64,000 nt of DNA from an uncultured Bacteroidota bacterium (GTDB lineage: Bacteria; Bacteroidota; Bacteroidia; Flavobacteriales; Flavobacteriaceae). The stretch spans positions 1-64,000 of the forward strand of contig CACHZY010000002.1 in NCBI GenBank assembly GCA_902584445.1, in the 5' to 3' direction. Numbering within the stretch: the stretch's first letter is position 1; every line of letters begins with the position of its first letter. This document shows positions 26,222 to 35,122 of this stretch, in pieces. A program made the translations under genes and the position numbers. The notes under the pieces are model-generated. The model had not been told where the DNA came from and searched no databases. It was given only the letters and a program-made list of their open reading frames with translations.

Positions 26222-26664
26222 AATTTTCTATTAGTTTTAGAGGCAATTAAGTTATCTAAACTATATTTTCCAGGACCATTCAATAATATAAATAAACTTA
26301 AAAATAGATAGAGTAAAGGCAGCTCACTTCCATCAATTCCAGCTTGTGAAAGCTTTTTAGAGGAAGCAACTAGCATTGTGAAAAACAGTAAAAACGCCAT
26401 AGGACGTGTTAGTATTCCAAATACTATAAAAAGTGATCCTATAGACTCAGCAAAAGCTGCCATAAAGCCTAGGGGAATAGATAAAGCATCATTACCTATA
26501 AATTGGGTAATTGTTGTTCCCAATCTGTACCAACGATCACTATCGCTCATAAGTTTTGACCAGCCATGGAAATAACACATAAAAAATCCAATAGCTAAAC
26601 GAAGTAATAAATAGGATTTTGATGAAAAAAAATAGGATGTATTTGGTAAAAAAAATGAACTCAT
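26218..26664 (-). CDS. DoxX-family inner-membrane protein
   Basis: A 148-residue protein with four hydrophobic helices and the DoxX pattern: L-L-R-L-A-I-G-F-F-M-C-Y-F-H-G-W-S-K-L in the first helix, A-F-A-E-S-I-G-S-L-F-I-V-F-G-I-L-T-R-P-M-A near residues 75-95, and L-L-Y-L-F-L-S-L-F-I-L-L-N-G-P-G-K-Y-S-L-D. DoxX/DoxD-like proteins are linked to redox functions, but the role of this type is unknown. It converges on the preceding oxidoreductase gene. The 177-base gap to the MerC-like gene holds only AT-rich sequence with no visible gene. Confidence 0.85.
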   Translation of the reverse strand: MSSFFLPNTSYFFSSKSYLLLRLAIGFFMCYFHGWSKLMSDSDRWYRLGTTITQFIGNDALSIPLGFMAAFAESIGSLFIVFGILTRPMAFLLFFTMLVASSKKLSQAGIDGSELPLLYLFLSLFILLNGPGKYSLDNLIASKTNRKF

Positions 26665-26829
26665 ATGCTAATGATTATCAAATTAAATTTTTTAAAAATA
26701 GAAACATGATTATTTTAAGCTATTTAACAAATTAATATACAATTTAAATTTCTAAAAAGGTATTAGTTAAATTAGCTTGATTTAAAATTTAAAGATTATC
26801 TAACTAAAAAGATGAATTCAGTTATTAAT

Positions 26830-27252
26830 TCAATTACTTTTTTTATCGGATTTTGGAGAGCAGCATTCCTCAGATTTACACTGGCAATAATTTAGATTAT
26901 AAATATGAAAAAATATGAGCGAAGAGGTAGTGATGTAAATAACTAATTCAGCTATGGGTAACCATGAAATTTTTTCATTAACTATCAAAAAAAATAAAAT
27001 CAACCAGCTGATCCATAATGCAGATTTAATTAAACCATTATTGGAAAGTCTTGTTGAACGATAAATAGCAAAAACAGATAAGGTCAAAAAGAATAAGTCT
27101 AAGTTTTTCCAAAATGAAAGGATCTCTGCACCATATCCTAATGAAAGGCCTTGTATCGCAAATAATAGAGGTGTAAAGATGCAGTGTAAAAGACAAAGTC
27201 CGCTTGCTATTGCTCCAACAGTATCGGGTTTATTTAGACTTAAATTGATAAT
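26830..27252 (-). CDS. MerC-domain membrane protein with no canonical start codon
   Basis: The minus-strand frame from 27270 down to the TGA at 26830 has the MerC pattern: K-P-D-T-V-G-A-I-A-S-G-L-C-L-L-H-C in the first helix, three more hydrophobic helices, and a cysteine-rich tail Y-C-Q-C-K-S-E-E-C-C-S-P-K likely to bind a metal. No ATG or GTG precedes the conserved part, and the only TTG (27087) is in the third helix, far too late. An in-frame stop at 27271-27273 limits the start. ATT at 27252 (or 27270) is the best candidate, as in infC-type non-canonical starts. The function is probably metal or mercury passage through the membrane; the start is uncertain. Confidence 0.7.
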   Translation of the reverse strand: MINLSLNKPDTVGAIASGLCLLHCIFTPLLFAIQGLSLGYGAEILSFWKNLDLFFLTLSVFAIYRSTRLSNNGLIKSALWISWLILFFLIVNEKISWLPIAELVIYITTSSLIFFHIYNLNYCQCKSEECCSPKSDKKSN

Positions 27253-27278
27253 TGAATTTTTTGTTTTAATTTAAGATG

Positions 27279-27286
27279 CAAATATA
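27279..27286 (-). promoter_or_regulatory. -7 promoter element of the MerC-like gene
   Basis: On the minus strand TATATTTG matches TAnnTTTG exactly. Transcription would start near 27272, right at the upstream limit of the open frame, which argues for translation starting at ATT 27252 after a leader of about 20 bases. Confidence 0.55.
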
Positions 27287-27306
27287 GAAATACAATTTAT
27301 TATCAC

Positions 27307-27324
27307 AATTATCAAATGATAATT
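27307..27324. promoter_or_regulatory. Inverted repeat, Fur/Zur-like operator candidate overlapping a -7 element
   Basis: AATTATC, four bases, then GATAATT is a perfect 7+7 inverted repeat that resembles Fur-family boxes (GATAAT arms). It overlaps TAATTTTG at 27320-27327, a TAnnTTTG promoter element 13 bases before the ATG of the DUF5916 gene, and lies about 20 bases upstream of the MerC promoter. Confidence 0.45.
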
Positions 27325-27340
27325 TTGAAAAATATTTCTA

Positions 27341-29566
27341 ATGAAAAAAACCAGATTTAACTACTTAATTCCATGCATATTTATTCTAATAAGCTATGCT
27401 TTGTATTCTCAACAAGACCAAAACGAATACAATGTAAAATTTATCTCTAATGAAATTAATATAGATGGATTAGATAATGAAAGTACATGGAATTCATCTC
27501 ACTCTATTTTTACAAATTGGACTTTTTTCCCAAACGTAGCTGATGAATTTGATTCACCTACTGAGTTAAAAATAGTTTATGATGATACCAATATATATAT
27601 TTTGGCTAAAGCATTTACTAAGAATAATAATTTTGTAATTCCTTCTTTAAGATGGGATTTTCCTGGAAGATCTTCAGATTGTATAAATCTACTTTTTGAT
27701 ACATTTAGTGATGGTAATAATGCTTACTTATTTGGATCAAATATGCTTGGGGTTAAAAGAGATGCCCTAATTTCTAATGGAGGATTAGCCGGCTCTGGAG
27801 GTAGAGGAGATGTGTTTGATATCTCATGGGATGGAAAGTGGGAGGTGGAAGGTAAAATTTATGAGGGTTATTACCTAATCGAGTACAAAATTCCATTTTC
27901 AACTTTGCATTATCCTCAAGGCTCAAATTCATGGAGATTTAATTTCAATAGAGTGGATACGCAAGGACTACAAAGAACAACTTGGGCTAAAATACCTCAA
28001 CAATTTAGGCCATATAATATTGCATTTATGGGGGAGATTAAATTTGAGAGGGGAATTCCAAAACAAAAAGGAAGAGTTTCTTTTATACCTTATATTAATG
28101 CACTTTCCCAAAAAAACTCTTTTGAAAATAGTTCAAAAAATGATTTAAGTTTTGGAGGAGATTTAAAAATTCCAGTTGGTTCAGGGTTAAATATTGACCT
28201 TACGATAAATCCTGATTTTTCACAAGTTGAAGTTGATAATGAGATTATCAACCTAAGTATGTTTGAGATAAGAATGCCTGAAAAAAGACAATTTTTTCTT
28301 CAAAACAAGGACATTTTTTCAAATTTTGGAGCAACTAGAACAACAAATCCATTTTTTACCAGAAGAGTTGGTCTATCTAGAGATCTTGAAGGAAATATCA
28401 TTCAGAATAAAATTTTAGGTGGTTTTAGATTAAGTGGAAAAATAAATAATAGTTTAAAAATTGGAGTGCTTAGTATGTTAACCGATGAGGACATTGAAAA
28501 TGAAATACCCTCCAATTTAAATACTGTTATTACTTTACATCAAAAAGTTTTTAACAGCTCTGCAATTAAATTTTTATTTATTAATAGAGAAGTAACTAAG
28601 GATTACGATTTTGTTAATGAAAATGATAATTTCAACAGATTAGTTGGAATTGAGTATGATTTAATTTCAAAAACTAATTTATGGAATGGTAGATTTTTTG
28701 CATACAATTCTTTTAGCCCACTTAAGAAAGAGGACGGTTTTTCTGGAGGCCTTAGGATTACAAGGGAGACGAGAAAACATAAAATTAATTTTGAGTATAG
28801 CTATTTAGGCGACGATTACAGGACCGATTTAGGTATATTGAGAAGAATTGGAGCTTCTAAACTTGCACCTTATTATCAGTATACTATTTTTCCAAAAAAT
28901 GGTAAAATAAATAATATAAGCTTTGGATTTTATTATTGGTTATGGTTCAAGTTGAACACCAGCTCACAGAATATTTTAGAAAATAATTTTAATATTCCTG
29001 TAACCTTTACTTTTAACAATCAGAGTGAAATTCAGTTGATGTACAGACAAGCACATCAATTTTTCAAAAGAGATTTTGATCCAACAGGAATAAACGACGA
29101 TAATCCTCTTGTGGGCGGTAAGATTTATAAATCTAATTATATGCAGCTTGCTTATGAATCTAACCCAACCAAAAAATTTTATTTTGCGTTATCTAACAAT
29201 TATGGAAAGTTTTTTGATGGAAGGAAATATTCCTTCAAAAAAAGCTTAAACTTGAGAGTTCAGCCCCGACTTCTTGCTAGTATGATAATTAATTATGATA
29301 GAATAAAACTAAAACATTTTGACCATTATAATGAGTTATGGCTTGTTGGTCCTAAGATTGATTATACATTCAACAAAAAGCTATTTTGGAGTAATTTAAT
29401 TCAGTTTAGTAGCCAGTCTGAAAACTTTGGAATAAACTCAAGATTACAATGGAGATTTTCTGGACTCTCCAATTTATTTTTAGTTTTCAATGATAATTAC
29501 TTAGTAGAAGATGAACTAATACCAAGAATGAGAAGCTTTAATTTAAAATTGCTTCATTGGTTATAA
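27341..29566 (+). CDS. DUF5916 outer-membrane protein with CBM9-like N-terminal domain
   Basis: 741 residues: a signal peptide (to S-Q at about 24), a CBM9-like beta-sandwich at about 35-220 (I-N-I-D-G-L-D-N-E-S-T-W-N, L-K-I-V-Y-D-D-T-N-I-Y-I-L-A-K), and a DUF5916 region from about 240 to the end, rich in alternating aromatic strands and ending in H-W-L, as expected for a beta-barrel. M-P-E-K-R-Q-F-F-L-Q-N near residue 310 is the family's best mark. The role is not known; members stand in sugar and peptide loci and may bind or pass glycans. It is a close paralogue of the protein at 55886 and heads the sulfatase gene group. Confidence 0.87.
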   Translation: MKKTRFNYLIPCIFILISYALYSQQDQNEYNVKFISNEINIDGLDNESTWNSSHSIFTNWTFFPNVADEFDSPTELKIVYDDTNIYILAKAFTKNNNFVIPSLRWDFPGRSSDCINLLFDTFSDGNNAYLFGSNMLGVKRDALISNGGLAGSGGRGDVFDISWDGKWEVEGKIYEGYYLIEYKIPFSTLHYPQGSNSWRFNFNRVDTQGLQRTTWAKIPQQFRPYNIAFMGEIKFERGIPKQKGRVSFIPYINALSQKNSFENSSKNDLSFGGDLKIPVGSGLNIDLTINPDFSQVEVDNEIINLSMFEIRMPEKRQFFLQNKDIFSNFGATRTTNPFFTRRVGLSRDLEGNIIQNKILGGFRLSGKINNSLKIGVLSMLTDEDIENEIPSNLNTVITLHQKVFNSSAIKFLFINREVTKDYDFVNENDNFNRLVGIEYDLISKTNLWNGRFFAYNSFSPLKKEDGFSGGLRITRETRKHKINFEYSYLGDDYRTDLGILRRIGASKLAPYYQYTIFPKNGKINNISFGFYYWLWFKLNTSSQNILENNFNIPVTFTFNNQSEIQLMYRQAHQFFKRDFDPTGINDDNPLVGGKIYKSNYMQLAYESNPTKKFYFALSNNYGKFFDGRKYSFKKSLNLRVQPRLLASMIINYDRIKLKHFDHYNELWLVGPKIDYTFNKKLFWSNLIQFSSQSENFGINSRLQWRFSGLSNLFLVFNDNYLVEDELIPRMRSFNLKLLHWL

Positions 29567-29654
29567 TCATTATGAAAAAAATAAATAAATAAATAGAAAT
29601 TAGATAAGAGTTATTAATTTAAAGCCTGAATAAAATTATTTTAACAAAGATTAA

Positions 29655-31154
29655 ATGAAACATAAAATTACTTTATCTACTTATCTAGCATTATTTCTAT
29701 TTGTAATAGTTATGATAGGGTGTAAAGTGGATGATTCAAAAGTATCAAAACCAAATGTTATGATCATTTTTATTGATGATATGGGATATGGTGATATTAG
29801 TTGTTTTGGGGATAAAACTATTGAAACTCCAAATATTGATGCATTAGCTTCTAATGGCATAAGATTAACAAATTTTTATGTTAATTCACCTATTTGCTCT
29901 CCATCTCGAGTTGCATTAAATACCGGAACATACCCAATGAGACATCGGATTCATTCTTATATTGCTAGTTCTCAAAAGAACAAAAATCGAGTAATGGCAA
30001 ATTATCTCGATACATCAGTTAATACAATCGCCTCCACTCTTAAAGATAATGGTTATGCTACAGGTCATTTTGGAAAATGGCATATGGGAGGAGGAAGAGA
30101 TCTAGGAAATGTTCCTCTTCCGACTGAATATGGCTTTGAAAAGTCATTTGTTAGCTTTGAAGGAGTGGGTGATCGTTTACTTTTCCCTGATGATAATTTA
30201 AGTAAGCAAAGTTCAAAACTTGGAAGAGGAAAAATAGTATGGGCTGAAAAGTACGAATCAACAAGAATCTATATTGATAGTGCACTCGCTTTTATTGACC
30301 GCAAAGGAGATAAACCCTTTTTTGTTAACCTCTGTCCTAATGATGTGCATGATCCGCATCTACCAGATTCTAGAGTCTTGGAAGAATTTATATCCTTAAC
30401 AAACAACCCATGGGAGCAAAAGTTTTTTGCTGTACTTAGAGATTTGGATAATCAAATAGGTAGATTAATTAATTCACTTGATAAAAGAGGTCTTTTAGAT
30501 AATACAATTATAATTTTCACAAGTGATAATGGACCGACTGACTGGGGTAATTATTACGATATGGATAATTATCCAAAGGGATATAAAGGAGAGCTTTACC
30601 CACCAGGATTCACAGGTGGGTTTTTTGGAAGGAAGTGGAGTCTTTATGAAGGAGGAATAAGGATGCCTTTCATAATGCGTTGGGATTCAAAAATACCAAA
30701 ATCATCTAAGGATTCAACATCAATTGTAACTGCAATGGACCTTTTTCCCTCAATATGTTCGCTTATCGGTATAGAATACCCCAAAAATCTTGACGGAATT
30801 GATAAAAGTAAATCTTTCTTGGGTTTTCCAATCGTTAATAAATCTCCAGTAATGTGGCAATATTCAAGTAATCCAGGAGGATCAATAAAGCCTGGTGGAA
30901 GTTGGAATATTGACGGTTCGTTAAACCCAAAAAATAGAAGTTTTCATTCTCCGAACCTTGCCATTAGAAATGGAGATTGGAAATTGCTTATAAATACAGA
31001 TTTGACAGGGGAGATGTTGTACAATTTAAAAAATGATCCAGGTGAAAAAATAAATCTGGCCGACAAAGAACAAGAAATTGTCAAGAAGTTAAAGGATAAA
31101 GTTATTCAATGGAGAAAGTCTATGCCCATTGAAATACCAAAAAATATTCAATGA
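29655..31154 (+). CDS. Formylglycine-type sulfatase, lipoprotein
   Basis: A family S1 sulfatase that removes sulfate esters from glycans. The signal ends V-M-I-G-C, so it is a lipoprotein. Cys81 in C-S-P-S-R is the residue converted to formylglycine. Metal ligands Asp41 and Asp42 (F-I-D-D-M-G-Y-G-D) and the D-N pair in T-S-D-N-G-P are present, as are the substrate-site Lys and His in G-K-W-H-M-G-G-G. 499 residues is normal. It needs a formylglycine-generating enzyme or anaerobic maturase, not found in this window. The second sulfatase starts 9 bases after its stop. Substrate unknown. Confidence 0.95.
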   Translation: MKHKITLSTYLALFLFVIVMIGCKVDDSKVSKPNVMIIFIDDMGYGDISCFGDKTIETPNIDALASNGIRLTNFYVNSPICSPSRVALNTGTYPMRHRIHSYIASSQKNKNRVMANYLDTSVNTIASTLKDNGYATGHFGKWHMGGGRDLGNVPLPTEYGFEKSFVSFEGVGDRLLFPDDNLSKQSSKLGRGKIVWAEKYESTRIYIDSALAFIDRKGDKPFFVNLCPNDVHDPHLPDSRVLEEFISLTNNPWEQKFFAVLRDLDNQIGRLINSLDKRGLLDNTIIIFTSDNGPTDWGNYYDMDNYPKGYKGELYPPGFTGGFFGRKWSLYEGGIRMPFIMRWDSKIPKSSKDSTSIVTAMDLFPSICSLIGIEYPKNLDGIDKSKSFLGFPIVNKSPVMWQYSSNPGGSIKPGGSWNIDGSLNPKNRSFHSPNLAIRNGDWKLLINTDLTGEMLYNLKNDPGEKINLADKEQEIVKKLKDKVIQWRKSMPIEIPKNIQ

Positions 31155-31163
31155 TATAAGGCA

Positions 31164-32561
31164 ATGATAAAAAAATCACCTCTAATTGTAGTTTTATTTT
31201 TATTATTTTCTCTTAACATTTATTGTCAAATAGATCAATTAAAAAAACCTAATATTATTTTAATTGTAGCTGATGACTTGGGTTGGAATGATGTTAGTTT
31301 TAATGGTAGTGAAATTTCTACTCCCTCGATTGATTCACTTAAACTTCAAGGTCTTTCTCTAAAACGTTTTTATGTTTCACCAAAATGTAGTCCCACTAGA
31401 GCTGGTCTTTTAACAGGGATATATCCAGATCGGTTTAATTTAAGAGGATATGTTTATTCTACAAGATATAAAGGGGGTGTGCCTACTGATTTGATAATTT
31501 TACCTGAAATGTTAAAAAAAGCAGGTTATAATGACCTTGCTGCCTTTGGTAAATGGCACCTTGGCCACTCGAATCATAAATACCACCCAATTAGTCAAGG
31601 GTTTACATCCTTTTATGGTCATTATAATGGTGCAATAGATTATTACAGTCATTTAAGAGATGGAGAACTTGACTGGCATAAAGATTATAAAACTTCTTAT
31701 GATGTTGGCTATTCTACAGATCTTATTGGTTCTGAGGTAGTAAGGTTTATATCAAATACAGATGAAAGTAATCCTTTTTTTGCATATGTTGCTTTTAACG
31801 CTCCCCATTCTCCAATGCAAGCAAAATTAGAAGAATTGGAGAAATATAACTATGACCCTAAAGGTGAGGAAGAGGAATATTTAATTGTCGAGGGGCATAA
31901 AGGAGAAATAGGGATGGACGTATATGGATTAAAGGGAAGAGGTAATAATTTAAGACAAACCTATTCCGCAATGGTTTCATCAATGGATTCATGGATTGGT
32001 AAAATAATGGATTTAATTAGGTTAAAAGGGATAGAGAATAATACGATTATATGGTTTTTAAGTGATAATGGTGGGATTTCTAAATATGGGGGTAATAATT
32101 TTCCGCTTCGTGGTGGTAAACACACTCAGTGGGAGGGAGGAGTAAGAGCTATTTCTGTAGTAAAGTGGCCAGAGAAAATTAAACCTGGAACTGAATCTAA
32201 CCAACTTACTTCATACATTGATATATTCCCTACATTAGAAAACATTGTTGGTTTACCTGCCTCAAAAGGCATCGATGGAATAAATATTATTGATGTATTT
32301 ATTAATAAAACGCTACCTCTACGTCATATTTACCTTGGGAAAGATGCAATAGTTTCCAAGGTATGGAAGATGAATCAAGGTGAGCTTTTTAAGATAGAGG
32401 ATGATATCTCTGAGAGAAACGATTTATCATTTGAAAATCCGAGTGTAGTAAAAAAATTAACTAAGCTCATAAATCATTATAAGGAAATGTTACCTGGTGG
32501 GAAACCACCCACTCATCCCATAGGATGGAGGCCTCCAAAAAACTGGAAAATGCCTAAATAA
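31164..32561 (+). CDS. Formylglycine-type sulfatase, secreted
   Basis: A second S1 sulfatase of a different subfamily from its neighbour. The signal peptide ends near residue 21 (N-I-Y-C-Q; the Cys could also be lipidated). Cys75 in C-S-P-T-R is the formylglycine site, Asp37 and Asp38 bind calcium, and L-S-D-N-G-G near residue 310 supplies the other ligands. F-G-K-W-H-L-G-H near residue 127 holds the active-site Lys and His. W-E-G-G-V-R is present after the metal site. It resembles arylsulfatase A/B-type glycan sulfatases, for example those for N-acetylgalactosamine or galactose sulfate, but the position cannot be assigned. Confidence 0.95.
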   Translation: MIKKSPLIVVLFLLFSLNIYCQIDQLKKPNIILIVADDLGWNDVSFNGSEISTPSIDSLKLQGLSLKRFYVSPKCSPTRAGLLTGIYPDRFNLRGYVYSTRYKGGVPTDLIILPEMLKKAGYNDLAAFGKWHLGHSNHKYHPISQGFTSFYGHYNGAIDYYSHLRDGELDWHKDYKTSYDVGYSTDLIGSEVVRFISNTDESNPFFAYVAFNAPHSPMQAKLEELEKYNYDPKGEEEEYLIVEGHKGEIGMDVYGLKGRGNNLRQTYSAMVSSMDSWIGKIMDLIRLKGIENNTIIWFLSDNGGISKYGGNNFPLRGGKHTQWEGGVRAISVVKWPEKIKPGTESNQLTSYIDIFPTLENIVGLPASKGIDGINIIDVFINKTLPLRHIYLGKDAIVSKVWKMNQGELFKIEDDISERNDLSFENPSVVKKLTKLINHYKEMLPGGKPPTHPIGWRPPKNWKMPK

Positions 32562-32582
32562 ATTTAATTAATAAAAAAAACA

Positions 32583-33786
32583 GTGAATTTAAAAAATACA
32601 GGGTTGATTCTTGGCCCCACATTATTTATTTTAACCCGTTATCTTATAAGTTTTGAGGGGTTGCCCGATGAAGCAAATGCTGTTTTGGCCTCTGCGCTTT
32701 GGATTGCTACATGGTGGATTACTGAAGCACTTCCAATTTCAGTTACTGCTCTTCTCCCAATAATTTTATTTCCACTAACAGGGGGTTTGGAGTTGGATGA
32801 TACTACATCGGCGTATGGTCACAAGCTCGTGTTTCTAACTATGGGGGGGTTCATCATTGCAATTGCTATTGAAAAATGGAATTTACATAAACGTATTGCG
32901 CTTAATATTAGCAGGTGCTGTTTCACAAATCTATGATTATGAAATATCTTTTTTTGAATGGTTTATATTTGGTTTTCCACTCTCATTAATCATACTTTTT
33001 TTCTCTTGGTATTATCTTACAAGAGTAGCTTTTTCCTTTAATGATTTCAGTATGCCTGGAGGTAGTGAGGAGATATCTAAATTGAGACAAGGTCTGGGAA
33101 AAATAACATTTGAGCAAAAGGCTGTTAGTTTGGTTTTTTTTGCCGCAGCGTTTTGCTGGATAACAAAGAATTTTTTACTGAAAAATATTTTTGTTAGAAT
33201 AGACGATACAATTATCTCTATTTTTTTTGCTTCCCTTTTGTTTCTTATAAAGGTTAAAGGAAAAAATGAAAAAATCCTTAAATGGCAGGATACAATCCAT
33301 TTACCATGGGGTGTACTTCTCCTATTAGGCTCCGGAATGACATTTGCTAAAGCAGTAGATAGCAGTGGTCTATCCGTATGGGTGGGGACTCAGATTTCTA
33401 ACTTCGGGACAATGAACCTTTTTCTTTTGTTGTTACTACTAATATCTGTGGTTAATTTTTTAACCGAAATAGCATCTAATATGGCAACCATAGCTATGAT
33501 GTTACCCATACTTGCCCCTATTGCATTAGAGTTAAATTTACACCCATACGTATTAATGGTTGCTGCATCTGTGGCTGCTTCATGTGCATTTATGCTCCCT
33601 GTAGCTACGCCCCCTAACGCTATTGTTTTTGGTTCAGGCTATTTAAAAATGCCTGACATGGTTAAAAAAGGATTTTTATTGAATCTAGTAACAATTGTAA
33701 TCATAGGAATAATGGTATATTTTATTTTACCAATACTTTGGGACCTAGTACCTGATGAATTCCCAAAATCATTAATTTCAATTTAA
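32583..33786 (+). pseudogene. DASS/SLC13-type anion transporter broken by an internal deletion
   Basis: The GTG start at 32583 opens a DASS-family N terminus (helices with A-L-W-I-A-T-W-W-I-T-E-A-L-P-I-S-V-T-A-L-L-P and M-G-G-F-I-I-A-I-A-I-E-K-W-N-L-H) that fails after 32901-32910 and stops at 32934-32936. The C-terminal half continues in another frame, beginning L-I-L-A-G-A-V-S-Q and ending at 33786, with V-A-T-P-P-N-A-I-V-F-G-S-G and A-S-N-M-A-T. The joined halves give about 400 residues instead of the usual 470-500, and the first S-N-T motif is missing. So about 70-100 codons were lost in or near CTTAATATTA together with the frame. The intact protein would carry sulfate or a dicarboxylate with sodium. 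Confidence 0.85.
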
Positions 33787-33793
33787 AATCTAT

Positions 33794-34918
33794 ATGGATA
33801 TTAAAATTAAAAATATTAAAAGTGAGTCATTTGAATGGGAGAGGCCAGGAATATGGAATGGTATGCATTTTTATGGTCCAGGAAGATTGCATAAAGTTAC
33901 AATATCAACTGACCAGGGAATAGAAGGAATAGGATGGAACGGAGGAACTGCAGCTGTTCGTCCAAATGATTTTTATGGTCTCTATGTTGATTATTACAAG
34001 TCCTTTTTAATTGGGAAAAATCCCCTTGACACTGAGAATCTCACCCTAAATCTTGGGCAAAAACAAGATAAAATTCTTGGCTCTGCAGGTCTTCATACCC
34101 AAGTATTGGCAGCTCTTATAATTGCCTGTTGGGATATTAAAGGAAAAGTTAAAGGCCAATCGATTCATTCTCTTTTAGGTGGAGAGCAAAAAAGAGTGAG
34201 GGCTTATATTGCTGGTGGATATTACTCTAAGAATAAGGGTCTTAAAGAATTACAAGAAGAGTTGCTGCATAATGTTGAAAACTTAAATGCTACTGCAGTT
34301 AAAATAAAAATTGGGGATCCTAATGCGGGTATGTCCGGTGATATGAAACGAATTGAAGCTGCTAGAAATGCCATTGGTCCGAATATTGATTTATTGGTAG
34401 ATGCAAATTGTGCGTTTGATTTAAATACAGCAATTGAGTACGCAAAAGAAATGGAAAATTACGATATTTATTGGTTTGAAGAACCTTTAGCAATTCACGA
34501 TTTTAAAGCCCATAAAACTCTTAATTCGTCAACCCGTTTGATGATTGCTGCAGGAGAAAATTATTACACACTTGCCGATTTTGAAACCCTAATAGAAAAC
34601 AATGGCGTTGGTATGTTGAATGTCGATGCTACAATCTGTCCAGGATATGATGTGGCCTTAAAGGTTGCAAAACTTGCTCAAAAAAAAGGATTAAAAATTG
34701 CGCCACATGGATGTCAGGAATTACAATTACCACTTGTAGCAGCTGTTTCAAACGGTGAATTATTAGAATATTATCCTCCTGAGGTAGATGAACTTCGTAA
34801 AGAGTTGTTTCACCCAAAATTAACAATAGATAGCGATGGTTATGTTACAGTTCCTGATTCTCCGGGTATTGGTTTTGATTTAAATATGGATCTACTAAAT
34901 AGTTTCAGAGTAAGCTAA
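33794..34918 (+). CDS. Mandelate racemase/enolase-superfamily sugar-acid dehydratase
   Basis: 374 residues with the two-domain enolase fold. The capping domain covers residues 1-125 and the barrel follows. Catalytic parts: V-K-I-K-I-G (K-x-K base) near residue 172, metal ligands in V-D-A-N, F-E-E-P and A-G-E-N, the Asp of the His-Asp dyad in N-V-D-A, and the His in A-P-H-G near 299. This set fits acid-sugar dehydratases such as galactonate, fuconate or rhamnonate dehydratase, which yield 2-keto-3-deoxy acids. The substrate cannot be fixed from sequence alone. It starts 7 bases after the broken transporter and belongs to the sulfatase transcript. Confidence 0.88.
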   Translation: MDIKIKNIKSESFEWERPGIWNGMHFYGPGRLHKVTISTDQGIEGIGWNGGTAAVRPNDFYGLYVDYYKSFLIGKNPLDTENLTLNLGQKQDKILGSAGLHTQVLAALIIACWDIKGKVKGQSIHSLLGGEQKRVRAYIAGGYYSKNKGLKELQEELLHNVENLNATAVKIKIGDPNAGMSGDMKRIEAARNAIGPNIDLLVDANCAFDLNTAIEYAKEMENYDIYWFEEPLAIHDFKAHKTLNSSTRLMIAAGENYYTLADFETLIENNGVGMLNVDATICPGYDVALKVAKLAQKKGLKIAPHGCQELQLPLVAAVSNGELLEYYPPEVDELRKELFHPKLTIDSDGYVTVPDSPGIGFDLNMDLLNSFRVS

Positions 34919-35122
34919 TTACAATAATGATCAATTATCCGATTCAAAAGAATGAATTTTTTTGATTACAGAAATTTTTTTATGTCCTTAAAAAAATATG
35001 AATTAAATCCATTTAATGTTAAAAAAATATAGAATCAAAAAAACCAAATTTTTTGCTCTAGATCATATTGGCAATTAATTACTTATTAAAGTACTTGTAT
35101 TAAGAATTTAAATATAAGCAAT

